Shown here: positions 43,363 to 54,375 of the stretch, one piece after another
How positions within the stretch are numbered: position 1 is the stretch's first letter
Layout: each line of letters starts with the position of its first letter
Assembly (NCBI GenBank): GCA_030323885.1
Contig: CM059199.1
Coordinates: 73,741,050-73,805,049, forward strand
DNA length: 64,000 nt
Origin: Branchipolynoe longqiensis
Taxonomy: Eukaryota > Annelida > Polychaeta > Phyllodocida > Polynoidae
Reading direction: 5' to 3'
The notes under the pieces: generated by a model
Database searches by the model: none
Told to the model about the DNA's origin: nothing
Seen by the model: only the letters and a program-made list of their open reading frames with translations
Position numbers and translations under genes: made by a program

Positions 43363-43654
43363 CGCGGTTATCTCCCAAGTGGCAGTTGGTTTGATAGACA
43401 TACCTGATAAATGGATGCATATATTCGATTATGATACCTGCGAATATGCAGCATCTTTGTATGCTTGTGTATTTCTTTGTATTTTTTTGTTTGCTATTGG
43501 TCACGTCATCCCAGCTTTTAGATATTCCTCTGGTGCCCTGGATGATTGGCATCAGATACGGGATGAGAGGATCTTATCGGCTCCCATCGGACGGGGAGCC
43601 CGACTGACAAGGTCCCGACATACAAACAGCTTGCCCCTTTTAGCGGCAAGCAGC
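43363..43654. other. unassigned intergenic DNA
   Basis: A 112-codon frame starts at 43379 and runs into the SINE; not supported as a gene. Confidence 0.35.
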
Positions 43655-43948
43655 AGAGCTTGGGCCTCACAAGATCAGGAGTTTGGTTCCCAGTCGAGTC
43701 AAACCAATGACTTATAGAATTGATACTTGTCGCTTCATAGCCTGGCGCTGATCCGCGTTAATGGGATAGGGTAGCTCAGTGTCTGGATAATGCGAATGAG
43801 TGGGATATTGGGTCATGGTGCCAGTGGCATGATTTCTCATAGGTGCAGCACTGTAAAGTTGCCATGAGTACACACTGTCACAAGCCAGTAACCGTCCTGA
43901 TATGACCTTAGATGGTGCCAAGATGTAAAACACCAACAACCAACCAAC
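43655..43948 (+). mobile_element. SINE-1, degraded head
   Basis: GAGTCAAACCAATGACTTAT onward with a full body and the ACACCAACAACCAACC tail. Confidence 0.75.
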
Positions 43949-44942
43949 TTTTAGTGGCTTGTCCGGATTGGTGGGAGGGGGGGGGAGAATGATCATTTTT
44001 ATATTCTTCAAATAAGGTTATTATTTTAGCACAGAGCACTGGTCTTCGGACCGTGTTATCCACATAATATATTTCTCTTGCATAGGGAATATTTACCCTA
44101 GCCTAAAAAGAAAAAGTTGTGGGCGCAACTGACAGTGTAGCGCCGAAAGTATCATAAGCATATCCAGCGCTTTACGGGGCGACCGAACCAGCCATGGTGC
44201 GACCCAACCAGCCATGGTTGAACTCGTTTGAGCTCGTTTAAACTTGTTTCCGGTACAAAGGCTAGGGGACCAGATTGGAAACTGAGCGATAATAGATGAA
44301 AACTCCTATGCCTCTGCATGAGCAAATAAATGCCAGGGTACCTAGCAGAGCTAGCAGTGTAGTAAAATATTATTGTACTAGTTTCTTGTTCAGGTATTAT
44401 CACATATTTATGTATCTTTTGCACAGATTAAATTGTTTGAAGTATATTTGAAATTGATCTACATTGATTTCTGTTTAAATCACACAATGTCACTACTTAA
44501 TGAATGCGAAACTCATCCTGCAAGGGTATGCTCGATATTACCCAGTGGGAACTCGTTTTTCATCCTTTCGTCGCTGTGGACCCTTCTCGAAAGTATGGTC
44601 AAGCTGTGGTGGAGCCACCAGTGCCCGTATGAGTAAGGAGCAAATACATGCAGAGAGCCCATTGGCTAATAATATAATATCGGAATAATATAATATAATA
44701 AACATAGAGAAAATCCATTTTGTGGTTTTATACTCGCATAATGCTGAGACATCACACAAAGACAAGTTACAGTACAAAGGAGACAAGACAATGAAAGTGG
44801 GTTGAGATAATATAAAAAAAAGTTCCGGGCGCAAGTGACAGTGTAGCGCTGGAAGTATGGTCGGGTGGTGGTGAATATATTTATTCTGCTGTATATGTTC
44901 TTTTGTCATCGCTGAAGCACTGGTGTTCCAGCCATTTCTCAA
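43949..44942. repeat. unassigned DNA with a dispersed GCGCAACTGACAG repeat
   Basis: GGGCGCAACTGACAGTGTAG (44124) recurs as GGGCGCAAGTGACAGTGTAG (44827). GCACTGGTCTTCGGACCG (44037) resembles GCATTGGTCTTCCGGCCG at 60245. Dispersed repeat of unknown type. No gene. Confidence 0.4.
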
Positions 44943-45203
44943 TTGAGTCAAACCAGCGACTTACCAAATTTATACTTGTCGCTTCCTAGCCAGGTGCTCA
45001 GCATTAATAGGATATGGCAAGGACTGGTTAGCTCAGAGTTAGGACAATGTGACTGAGTGGGATATTGGGTCATTGTGCTGGTGCATGATTTTCAAGAGGC
45101 ACAGCACTAATAAGTTGCCATGAGTGCGCACCGTCACAAGACGGTACCCATCCTGATATGAACTTAGATTACGAAGGGACGTAAAGCTCCAACAACCAAC
45201 CAA
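44943..45203 (+). mobile_element. SINE-1, headless
   Basis: Begins TTGAGTCAAACCAGCGACTT; the tail AAAGCTCCAACAACCAACC is complete. Confidence 0.8.
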
Positions 45204-45217
45204 TGTATTATTAGTAT

Positions 45218-45730
45218 TATCGTGGGGAGGGGGGGTAATGAAAATGGGAAATATTGTGCCTAGAGCGGGACTCGAACCCACATCTCTTTGCATTCCGGGC
45301 CAGTGTGCTAATCATTACAACACCTAGGCTCCCTGATATCACCATACTACCCAAGCCTACCTGTCTATGTGGCTCCTTGCCTGAGAGGTCAGTGCAGACT
45401 ACTACACTCGTCCCCCTAGAATTGTAAATCTTTTAATGCTTACAATTACATGCATACAGGCAATGCACTTACACATACATACACAGGGTAGGTTCAACAA
45501 CTATACAGAGCGTAGCATGTATAGGATTGTGGTCTCGGCAATCAGAGTCATGGGGGTGATGAAAATGGGAAATATTGCGCCTAGAACGGGACTCGAACGC
45601 ACATATCTTTGCATTCCGGGCCAGTGTGCTAACTATTACACCACCTAGGCTCCCTGATATCACCATACTACCCGCGCCTACCTGTCTATGTGGTGGCTCC
45701 TTGCCTGAAAGGTCAGTGCAGACTACTACA
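45218..45730 (-). mobile_element. miniature LTR-type element with tRNA-like LTRs, copy B
   Basis: Same organisation as copy A, read on minus: repeat (45546-45730), internal ~139 bp (45407-45545), repeat (45218-45406). Each repeat keeps the tRNA-like module. The internal part retains CTGATTGCCGAGACC after the first repeat and AGGGGGACGAG before the second. Divergence is higher than in copy A, including indels at the left end. Clear target duplications were not found. Confidence 0.7.
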
Positions 45731-45797
45731 CTATTAATAATTGCCTGTGGATTTTTTACTAACTATGCCATACCAGCATGCTTCACAAGTGCTATGT

Positions 45798-45858
45798 TGG
45801 TTGGTTGGGTTTTGGAGTTTTACGTCCTGGCAACACTTAGGGTCATATAAGGACGGGT
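45798..45858 (-). mobile_element. SINE-1 tail fragment
   Basis: GGTTGGTTGGGTTTTGGAGT, TTTACGTCCTGGCAAC, GGTCATATAAGGACGGG only: a strongly 5'-truncated insertion. Confidence 0.75.
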
Positions 45859-46062
45859 AAGTTGGGTCTTCACTATGTTTTTGTTTGTTGTGCCAGTTGG
45901 TTTGTGGTAGAACTAATGGAGTCGTCTAGGTGATAGATTGAGGTGGGGAGTGTGTCAGGTGCAATGACCTGGGTGTGGCGGTGTAAGCCGGAAGTGAGTG
46001 GTATGTTGTTGGGTAATGTGTTTTTGGCACTGTGCCAGAACTAACATCACCAGTATTCAATA
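45859..46062. other. unassigned intergenic DNA
   Basis: Nothing recognised. Confidence 0.4.
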
Positions 46063-46400
46063 GACCAGACTGGGTGGCCAAATGAGTTGAGCGTCCATCT
46101 CCCGCTTTGGTAAATCGTAGCATTAGAACCCACGGGTTGGAATCCTCATCGAGTCAAACCAATGACTTGAAAATTGATACTTTTCACTTCCTAGCCAGGC
46201 GCAAGGCATTATTAGGGTAGGGTAAGGATTGGGTGACTCAGTATCAAGATAATGGGACTGAGTGGGATTTCAGGTCATGGCGCTGGCGGCCTGGTCTCCC
46301 AGTGTCGCAGCATTGTAAAGTCGCTATAAGTGTGCACTGTCCCAAGTCGGTACCCGTCTTAATATGACCTTAGATGTTGCCAGGACGTAAAACTCCAATA
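46063..46400 (+). mobile_element. SINE-1, full length
   Basis: Head GACTGGGTGGCCAAATGAGT (type I), B-box region ATTAGAACCCACGGGTTGGA, full body and tail AAAACTCCAATAAGC. Confidence 0.85.
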
Positions 46401-46599
46401 AGCATGCAACCAGTATCCAATAGTACAAATAAACACCTGATTCACTTGGCTTCCCCGTGGTGGTTGGAAGCGGATACGGATTACAATTACTGTCAACAAT
46501 ATTTAATAAATGGTTAATTACTTCGCAAAGTTTCATTGAATGTGCTATTAAGTTAGTTCAAAGTAAAAAGGAAATCACAGCTAATAACCAGCTAGCCAA
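46401..46599. other. unassigned intergenic DNA
   Basis: Nothing recognised. Confidence 0.4.
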
Positions 46600-46742
46600 A
46601 CGTAGTAGAGGGCAGCCCAGTTGGGGCCTGCCCGGTGGCTAACCTGCCACCACCTAGCGCAGTTCAGTGTAACTGCGTAGGTGTGTGGCATAGTCTCCGC
46701 TGCTACCGCATGGTAGTAGGGCTCATGTACAGACTACTACAT
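46600..46742 (-). mobile_element. possible diverged terminal repeat of the tRNA-bearing LTR family (G)
   Basis: The right end CAGACTACTACATTATTAAT matches the repeat start at 45718. Inside, minus-strand GCGCTAGGTGGTGGCAGGTT AGCC resembles the acceptor/D-arm region of the tRNA-like module. The T-arm region is not recognisable. Confidence 0.35.
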
Positions 46743-47199
46743 TATTAATCTCTTGGCGATATCAAACTGCCAGTCACACGGCGATTTGGTAGTAAAACAT
46801 CATACCGCGTAGTAGTAGCTTGACATACTTATTTCCCTTCCGTCTCTCTTCCGTCCTGATATGACCTTAGATGTTGCCAGGTCGTAAAACTCCAACAAAC
46901 AACCACCCATTCCTCTCTCTTTTTGCATATCTCTGTTCTGTCTCTCTCTTTCTCTCTATTTACTTGTTTGCAGCTTTGTTAGTTTGTGTAGGTAGCTTTT
47001 TTAATTGGGTTTGTTTTCAGAATGAATGTCTGGGGTGCCAGATAGCATCGTGCGCCCGTCCGAGGCGGTTATTCCGCTCTATTGATTGTCGTAAAAATCG
47101 CAGCTTCATCGCAGGAAATTGTTGTGTAAAAGTTGTTCGGTCCCAGCTGCCAACATTCGCCGCGCGGCCCCACATGGACCGATGCCTGACTGGAATATA
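46743..47199. other. unassigned DNA with a SINE-1 tail
   Basis: A plus-strand SINE-1 tail (46856-46906: TCCTGATATGACCTTAGATG to CAACAAACAACC) is followed by a 109-codon frame (46871-47200) with no recognisable domains. Confidence 0.4.
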
Positions 47200-48020
47200 A
47201 CCAACAGATGACCTTGACCTTCATATTGCCCTTCTCAGTGCTAAGCTAAACTGGGTATGGCCATTGTCAGTATACACTACAATGATGTATTTGGTGTTAA
47301 CAGTCGCCCACTCCAAATGACCTTGACCTTCACATTGACCTTTGGACTGTTTAGCTAATCCGGATAGACATAGTCAGTCTACACTAGAATGGTGTACTTG
47401 GTGCTAACAGTTGCCCCCCCAATGGCCTTGATCTACATATTGACCTTCTCACTGCTAAGCTAATCCAGATAGACATAGTCAGTCTACACTAGAATGATGT
47501 ACTTGGTGCTAACAGTCGCCCACCCCAAATGACATTGACCTTCATATTGGTTGTGTCACTGCTAAGGTAATCCAGATAGACATAGTCTACATTACAATGG
47601 TGTATTTGGCATTAACAGTCGCCAAACCCAAATGACCTTGACCTTCACATTGACCTTCTCACTGCTAAGCTAATCCGGATAGACATAGTCAGTCTACAGT
47701 AGAAAGATGTACTTGGTGACCGCCCCAAATGACCTTGACCATTACATTGGTTGTGTCACTGCTAAGCTAATCCAGATATTCAGTCTACACTAGAGTGATG
47801 CATTGGTTGTTAACAATCGTAAACCCATGAATGACTTTGACCTTTAATATTGACCTTTTCACTGCTAAGCTAATCCAGGTGGACATAGTCAGTATACCCT
47901 AGAATGGTGTAACTGTTGTTAACAGGCATGCACTCCCGAATGACCTTGACCTTCAAATTGATCTTCTCATTGCTAAACTAATCCGCGCGGTCATATTCAG
48001 CTTAAACTAGAATGCTGTAC
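47200..48020. repeat. ~107-bp tandem repeat, eight copies
   Basis: Units are marked by AATGACCTTGACCTTCA (about 47206, 47316, 47632, 47939, with variants at 47419, 47526, 47728, 47830), then GCTAAGCTAATCCRGATAGA and GTCTACACTAGAATGRTGTA. On the minus strand the marker reads AGGTCAAGGTCA, a directly repeated nuclear-receptor half-site without spacer. Confidence 0.9.
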
Positions 48021-48029
48021 TTGTGTGTT

Positions 48030-48078
48030 TGTTGTTGTTTTACGTCCTAGCTACATCTAAGGTCATATCAGGACGGGG
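48030..48078 (-). mobile_element. SINE-1 tail fragment
   Basis: GTTGTTGTTTTACGTCCTAG through GGTCATATCAGGACGGG; about 48 bp only. Confidence 0.75.
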
Positions 48079-48468
48079 AAACTAGAATGCTGTATTTGTT
48101 GGTAAAAACAATGTAGCAGAGGTGTCTTCATTATATTCAAACAGGGATGTATATCCTCCTGCGGACTTTGTTGGGCAATTCCATTTTAGCAACATTTATG
48201 TTGTTATCAGTTACAAGTGGCAACAGTGTGACTTCACCGTTACTTTATAGTGCTGCCACTCCTGAGTTGCCACTGCGCTACATTATCCTGACAATGCGCC
48301 AACTCATCCTAGCCATGCCGAGCCCCAGCCAACATACTGGCAACAATTAGGTCCGTATGTGTGCGGTTTGACTTGGCCGGGATTGAACCCACGACCTCGG
48401 GTACAGGACTTGTCGCGCTAGCCAATATGTACTCTTTAAAAGAAGTGGCAGAACCTTAAAATCATTAA
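48079..48468. other. unassigned DNA with a tRNA-like remnant
   Basis: GACTTGGCCGGGATTGAACC and the following CACGACCTCGGG (48370-48400) look like the T-arm side of a tRNA-derived head on minus. Otherwise nothing. Confidence 0.4.
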
Positions 48469-48823
48469 GACCAGGCGGGATAGCCGAATGACTTGAGCTG
48501 AACTTCCGCCTCCTGTTTTGGGAGATCGATGGATCGGAACACATGGGTTTGTGGGTTCGAACCCTGGTCGAGTCAAATCGATGACATAAAAATTGATACC
48601 TGTCACTTCCTAGCCAGGCGCTCAGCATTATTAGGATAGGGCAAGGACTGGTTAGCTCAGTGTCAGGATAATGTGACTGAGTGGGATATCGGGTCATTGT
48701 GCTGGAGGCCTGGTCTGTCAGTGGGGAAGCTCTATAAAGTTACCACGAGTGTGCACTGTCACAAGTCGGTACCCGTCCTGATATGTCCTTAGATGTTGCT
48801 AGGATGTTAAACATCAACAAACA
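48469..48823 (+). mobile_element. SINE-1, full length
   Basis: Head GACCAGGCGGGATAGCCGAA, B box GGGTTCGAACCCTGG, complete body, tail AGGATGTTAAACATCAACAA. Confidence 0.85.
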
Positions 48824-49039
48824 ATCTTAAAACCATTAAACATTGCAACTTTAAACATGGGAAATAACGCATTATCTATAGTCAGTTTTCAACCTATTGG
48901 AAAAGAAAATCATCTTTAGTGACAATGTAAAGAACATCTCAATTAGGATGAGTGAAATAGTTATTTTAAAATATGGTAGGAACCCATAACCATTGGACTA
49001 CATAACTTTCAGAAGCCACTACTGAACAAGAAAACAGAA
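48824..49039. other. unassigned AT-rich DNA
   Basis: Nothing recognised. Confidence 0.4.
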
Positions 49040-49295
49040 AAGGCGACTAAACAGACACACAAAGACACACATACATACAAGCATACATATACACAGACAC
49101 ACAAACAGACAGAAACATACACAGAAACACACAAACACACACACAAATACGGGACAAACATACAGCCAAACACAAAGACATACATACAGACATACAAACA
49201 CCCAGACAAACTAACACACAGAGACACACACACAATCACACAAACACTCAGGTATACAAACCCAGATATATAAACACATTGACACACTATCACAC
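49040..49295. repeat. CA-rich low-complexity tract
   Basis: ACACACAAACA/ACATACA repeats; the minus-strand frames give Cys/Val/Leu low-complexity peptide. Confidence 0.85.
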
Positions 49296-50782
49296 AGAAA
49301 CACTAATGCAAGTTTAACCGCCAGGCTATTCCACCCACGCTTAAGGCAAGCCTACGTTTTAATTTATGTAATTATTTCCATGTGAATTTCCTGGGCCTGC
49401 CGTGGGCCACCGCTGCCTCTCGTCCCATCTGCAGGTAGTCTGTCGCCGTCGTTCCCGGGCTAAGGGCGACCAGCCAGAGTATCATCTAAATATGGCATTT
49501 TGCCCCATCTCACATTTATCGGCCTAAATCAATTACTAGGTTATTTCAACTAACTGGCTGTCCTCCCCGCCTTTCGGTGTATATTAATATGATTAAATTA
49601 ATCCAGAACTAAGCAGACATGCTAGTGTTGCTGCCACTGTCACTGTTAATCAGCCTAAGTTACTGTCGTATTTTTAGCCAAAATAACACTACGTTAATTC
49701 CGTTAATATGTCTGTTATAATCTTCCCACAGATGGGTTAATTAGCTGCATAAGGCCTATTAGGCATAAGGCCCTTAATTACATACAAAGCAATCGAATAT
49801 CAAGTTTGACCATAGCGGTTACTCTACAAGAAGACTGGAAAATAGTAAAGAATGCAAGGAACGTTCCAATTTACTTTTCCAAGAGCTCACGGCTTTATTC
49901 TTACCAAAAACTAACAAAGGACCATAGCAACATGTCGTATATGAACTATGAACTCCTGTCCCATATTATTGTCCATGATGTGTGCCACATGGGTAATTGA
50001 ATGAACGAGACTGTGAATCTCAGTAGATTAGGGCACCATGGCGCCGACTATATTCTATTCTTAGAACTAATAATTTTGGCCGCTGATCAACGCACCATCT
50101 ACATGATACTTCTTGAACTCCTTATTGCGCAGTTAACTTTAATTACGCAGTTATATTTAAATCAGACTGTTGGCGACACCTATATTCGCCTTTTAGAACT
50201 AAAATGGCCACCAATTGACGCGCCACCTATAGTGATTTCCAGGCAAAGCCGATGACGTGGCACTGGAGATCTTCACTTCGACCAGACTTTTCAAACCGAG
50301 AGGACGTACTTCTTCCGGCCAGATTTGCCCTCCCACCCACCCAACTAATATGATGTATCGATAGGGTTAAGTGCCTGGAATCCTTGAAATATCTAAGGTC
50401 ATCTCATCATGAAAGAGTAATGTAACAAGCTAAGATAGAAAGAATTAAAATTGCCCTTTATACTACTGTCTCGTTCTGTTTTCAATTAAGTTTAAACAAG
50501 TTTAGAATTTCGACAATAAAAGCCTAAATCTCGGCTAAAACATCAGAGCATACAGAAACACGTCCGATGGGTCTGGGTCCGAACGCCCGACCTCCTCTTG
50601 CTGCCAGAAGAGGTGCAATTGGCGTCTTCTAGCAACACTTTACGGCCGGAAACCCGGGGGCCTGCAAATGGTGGCAATTGCGAGTCTGCCCTGGCGAGTA
50701 GCCCGCATTTCCAAATGCGGGTTAATCGGCCCAAGCTCGCAATTATCACAAGGCGAGTAGTCTCGCCCACTTCACTAGGAAC
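49296..50782. other. unassigned ~1.5 kb, mostly unique-looking
   Basis: Appears free of the repeats seen elsewhere. Contains a perfect palindrome (50702-50721, CCCGCATTT-CC-AAATGCGGG) and a moderately GC-rich block (50570-50780) with a 75-codon minus frame. An exon cannot be excluded; none is recognised. Confidence 0.35.
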
Positions 50783-51490
50783 AAATACCTACCATACCAA
50801 CATACAAGCACCACAAGTACATAACCACAGATATACACAAATATACAGCAACACAACCACACAAACATAGACATACAAACCCAGACCTACAAACACACAT
50901 ACACACAAACACACTAGCACACAACACAAATACCTACCATACAAACATACAACCAACACAACTACATAACCACACATACACACATAGTCACAAACACACA
51001 GCCACAGAAACATGCAGACACACAAACAGACATACAAACCCAGACCTACAAACACACATACACACGAACATACTAGCACACATCACAAATACCTACCATA
51101 CAAACATACAACCAACACAACTACATAACCACACATACACACATAGTCACAAACACACAGCCACAGAAACATGCAGACACACAAACACAGACATACAAAC
51201 CCAGACCTACAAACACACATACACACAAACACACTAGCACACATCACAAATACCTACCATAGGCACATACAACCAACACAACTACATAACCACGCATACA
51301 CACATAGTCACAAACACACAGCCACAGAAATAGGCATACACACAAACACAGACATGCAAACCCAGGCCTACAAACACACAAACACACTAACAAACAGAAC
51401 AAATACCTACAATACAAACATACAAGCAGCACAAGTGCCTAACCACACATACACACATATACACAAACACACATACACACACCCACAGAC
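50783..51490. repeat. CA-rich ~145-160-bp tandem repeat, five copies
   Basis: ACAAATACCTACCATACAAA recurs near 50782, 50927, 51085, 51246 and 51399. Units share CCAGACCTACAAACACACAT and CACATAGTCACAAACACACA. Confidence 0.9.
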
Positions 51491-51546
51491 AGAATCTACC
51501 AGGCCTAACTAGGCGCGGGTGGGTAGCCAGGCAGCCTTCCACAAGC

Positions 51547-51708
51547 CTACTGCGCATGACATCCGATGGCCTTCCGGTTCCTGCTGGGTTGCGACTGGCG
51601 TCCATTGTCCGGCTGACGAGGGAAATTGTTGGAGGAGGGCTGAGTGTTAGGGAGAGGAGTGTTGTTGTCAAGGGCGGACTCGATGTCGCGTTTCAAGCGC
51701 TCAGACAT
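51547..51708 (-). CDS. possible small ORF or first exon, 53 codons
   Basis: Starts MSERLKRDIESALDNNTPLP and ends ...RNRKAIGCHAQ before TAG. The ATG context is ACAATGT. Composition is protein-like (amphipathic charged start, then Ser/Asn/Gln/Pro-rich), unlike the low-complexity frames around it. I do not recognise it. It may be the 5' exon of a host gene or a fragment of an element ORF; chance is also plausible at this length. A CA-rich array lies immediately downstream, and no second exon is identifiable. Confidence 0.2.
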   Translation of the reverse strand: MSERLKRDIESALDNNTPLPNTQPSSNNFPRQPDNGRQSQPSRNRKAIGCHAQ

Positions 51709-51843
51709 TGTTGATTATTTTATTAAATAAATCTAAACACAAATTTCTTTTAATGGTGATAGTCCTTTTGAAATAAAAATCAGAGTCGGGCGGGTGGTTT
51801 GTATTTGTATTTATATTTTTTTGTATGAAGACGTAATACATAA
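51709..51843. other. AT-rich spacer
   Basis: Nothing recognised. Confidence 0.4.
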
Positions 51844-51960
51844 CCAGATGCAATGGCCGGATGAGTTCAGCGTCCGCCTCCCGTTCCGGTAGGTCATGGG
51901 ATTCAAACTCATGGGGTTCGAACCCTGGCAAGGTTAAACCAATGACTTCAAAATTTATAT
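51844..51960 (+). mobile_element. SINE-1 head fragment
   Basis: CCAGATGCAATGGCCGGATG, GTCCGCCTCCCGTTCCGG and doubled B boxes (GGGATTCAAACTC, GGGTTCGAACCC), ending after AATGACTTCAAAATTTAT. Body and tail absent. Confidence 0.75.
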
Positions 51961-52251
51961 GAAAGTTGAAATGCTGCTGTCCCGACGCATTTTTAACAGT
52001 TAAAAAAAATGTATAAACAATTAACTAATATAAATCAGGGGCGAGCGATTTTTCAGGCACGGGCGGAGACAATAACCATGTTTGGTGGGTTGAGAAGGAT
52101 GGACTAATAATCACTGATTGATTGGAGAATTTTAATCATCGATACGGAATGATTTCATATCAGGACCGGTACCAACTTGTGACAAGGTGCACTGATGTTG
52201 GCTTTAGAGTGTTGCCTGCCCCAATGAGACTCTTTGTCTTTTTGTTTTTAT
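51961..52251. other. unassigned DNA with SINE-1 body scraps
   Basis: ATTTCATATCAGGACCGGTA and CCAACTTGTGACAAGGTGCA (52140-52195) are minus-strand SINE-1 body. The remainder is unrecognised. Confidence 0.45.
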
Positions 52252-52430
52252 TGTTTAAGCAGGGGAAATTTCAGTCGCAGATGACTGGTCTTCCTCGTTC
52301 CACTCCTCCTTGCCCTATCTTAGTAATGCCGAGCGTCTGGCTAGGAAGCGACAAGTATCAATTTTTAAGTCATTAGTTTGACTCGACCAGGATTCGAACC
52401 CACGACCCCACGACCTACCAACACGGGATC
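52252..52430 (-). mobile_element. SINE-1 with variant tail
   Basis: Alternative 3' end GTTTAAGCAGGGGAAATTTC, then AGTCGCAGATGACTGG, normal body and head remnant GACTCGACCAGGATTCGAAC. Confidence 0.75.
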
Positions 52431-52760
52431 ACGACCCGGTCTCTCTCCCGACTCAGTCACATTATCCTGACACTGAGCTAGCCAGTCCTCGTTCCCTATC
52501 CTAATAATGTTGAGTGCCAGATCAGGTAGCGACAAGTATCAATTTTCTAACCCTTTGCTTTGCCTCGGACGGGGATCGATCTTGGCATCTTCAACCTAGT
52601 GAGCTCTCGGCCCGATTACCCTTTCAGTAGCATGGTATCAAAGTGGAGCAGCGCTATAAATCCGCCATGAAGGCGCGCTCCTTACAAGTCCTTACAAGTC
52701 CTGATATTACCATCAGATGTTACTACGACTCCAAGTGCAGATTACTCGCTGAGTCATATC
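52431..52760. mobile_element. nested SINE-1 fragments
   Basis: A minus body (52445-52560: CAGTCACATTATCCTGACAC to GCGACAAGTATCAATTT) with a diverged head, then plus-strand tail material (52645-52730: GCGCTATAAATCCGCCATGA; CTGATATTACC). Order and orientation show successive insertions. Confidence 0.55.
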
Positions 52761-53384
52761 ATGAGGGGGATAACATGGCCATTAACGGGAGCAAATATGC
52801 ACAGTCTGTGTGTTATGAACACTGATTGCTCTGCAGGAGCTTGTTATGATATAATCTAGGTCACGAGTCTCTGGCGTCAAACTATGACCTCTCGGGTCGG
52901 TTAGCACTAGACGGACTCCCATTTGATGCTTTAACCACAAATTCCATTGGAATGAACTTGGAAACCCGTCACCTTCTTACTAAATAGCCTATGTTCAAAT
53001 ACCACAAACTGTAGTTGTAAAGCTTGGGCTTTCTATCGACAAACTGTCTGATGGTGAAAACAAGTCTATTCAGGGTTATCCATAATAGGCAGTATACATC
53101 TTCAAGAAGAAAAAACAATATCGAATGCTGATTCTACAAGTTAACCATGAATTTCCTGCTTTTGGTTGGATTGAACTTGCAAACACTTCATCTTTTTACT
53201 AAATAGTTGATGTTCAAATACCTAAAACTGTAGTTGTAAAACAGATGTACAAGATCAAACACTGATTCTACACTTTAACCATGAATGTCCTGCTTTTGGT
53301 TGGATTGAACTTGCATACACTTCACCTTCTTACTAAATACTTTATGTCCGAGTACCACAAACTGCAGATGAGACACAAAAGAAT
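52761..53384. repeat. unassigned DNA with SINE-3 3' end and a local duplication
   Basis: 53020-53095 is the SINE-3 3' part (GGGCTTTCTATCGACAAACT; ATAATAGGCAGTATAC). A ~120-bp phrase with TCCTGCTTTTGGTTGGATTG is repeated at about 53150 and 53285. Confidence 0.5.
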
Positions 53385-53536
53385 TTGAAGAGTTCAGGCG
53401 CAAAACCATGTAAACGCCAATACAAAAATGGAGATAAACATTGGCATCAGACCCTCTAATACTTTATTTTGTTATGTTCCTTCTCTTGTGTTCATTTGGA
53501 TTGATGTTTACGTGGTTATGCGCCTGAACTCTTCAA
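53385..53536. mobile_element. 152-bp TIR MITE (GTTCAGGCGCAAAACC family)
   Basis: TTGAAGAGTTCAGGCGCAAA at the left; CGCCTGAACTCTTCAA at the right. The TIRs extend about 40 bp (ACCATGTAAACGCCAAT versus ATTGATGTTTACGTGGT). An internally deleted relative of 53594-53835. Confidence 0.8.
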
Positions 53537-53565
53537 ATATTACCATCAGTATACTGTCTCCAGTA

Positions 53566-53591
53566 TATATAATGTAAGATTACATTATATA
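53566..53591. repeat. 12-bp-arm palindrome between two MITEs
   Basis: TATATAATGTAA-GA-TTACATTATATA is a perfect inverted repeat in the short gap between the two MITE copies. Confidence 0.9.
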
Positions 53592-53593
53592 TA

Positions 53594-53835
53594 TGAAGAG
53601 TTTAGAAGCGCAAAACAATGTAAATGACAAATCAAAAATTTAATTAAAATAACAGATTTTTACCTGAAGAAAATGTTAATTCTCACTAATTCCACTTTTC
53701 TTGTGATGAAATGGTTATGGAGAAATGAACAAAATAATAGGAATGTAAAATAATGAACCTTTTGAAATTTTGACTCCAATGTTTATCTCAAATGTTTGGA
53801 TTGTCATTCACGCGGTTTTGCATCTGAACTCCTCA
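53594..53835. mobile_element. 242-bp TIR MITE (same family)
   Basis: TGAAGAGTTTAGAAGCGCAA at the left and GCGGTTTTGCATCTGAACTC at the right; internal TTTTTACCTGAAGA and TAATTCTCACTAATTCCAC. The most complete uninterrupted copy here. Confidence 0.8.
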
Positions 53836-53998
53836 TATATACATAGATTTCCTGTTGTGGTCGCCATTAGACCTGATCCCAACGAATATAACAACATTTC
53901 AGTTCAGCATCACCGGATGTTGACCAGTGTCACCATATTGGAATCACTCATGTCAAAAGATTCTTGGATAGCAAGAAGTGGTGGAGAAAGGAAACCCA
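53836..53998. other. unassigned intergenic DNA
   Basis: Nothing recognised. Confidence 0.4.
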
Positions 53999-54375
53999 TG
54001 TCATGGGGGTGATGAAAATTGGAACTATTGCGCCTAGAGCGGGACTCGAACCCACATCTCTTTGCATTCCAGCCCAGTGTGCTAACCATTACACCACATA
54101 GGCTTCCTGATGTCACCACACTACCCATGCCTACCTGTCTATGCGGCTCCTTGCCTGAGAGGCCATGCAGACTACTACACTCCTCCCCCTGGAATTGTAA
54201 GTCTTTTAATGCTTACAATTACATACATACAGGCAATGCACTTACATATATACAAACACAGGGTAGGTTCAACAACTAAACAGCTTGTAAAGGATCATGG
54301 TCATGGCAACCTAGTGTCATGGGTGGTGAGGAAAATGGGAAATATTGTGCATAGAGAGGAACTCAAACACACACT
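53999..54375 (-). mobile_element. miniature LTR-type element, copy C (5' repeat truncated)
   Basis: Minus orientation: the 3' repeat is complete (53999-54179, with tRNA-like module), the internal region (54180-54314) retains CCAGGGGGAGGAG next to it and GGTTGCCATGACC at the other end, and the 5' repeat is only its last ~60 bp before SINE-1 sequence takes over. Confidence 0.7.
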
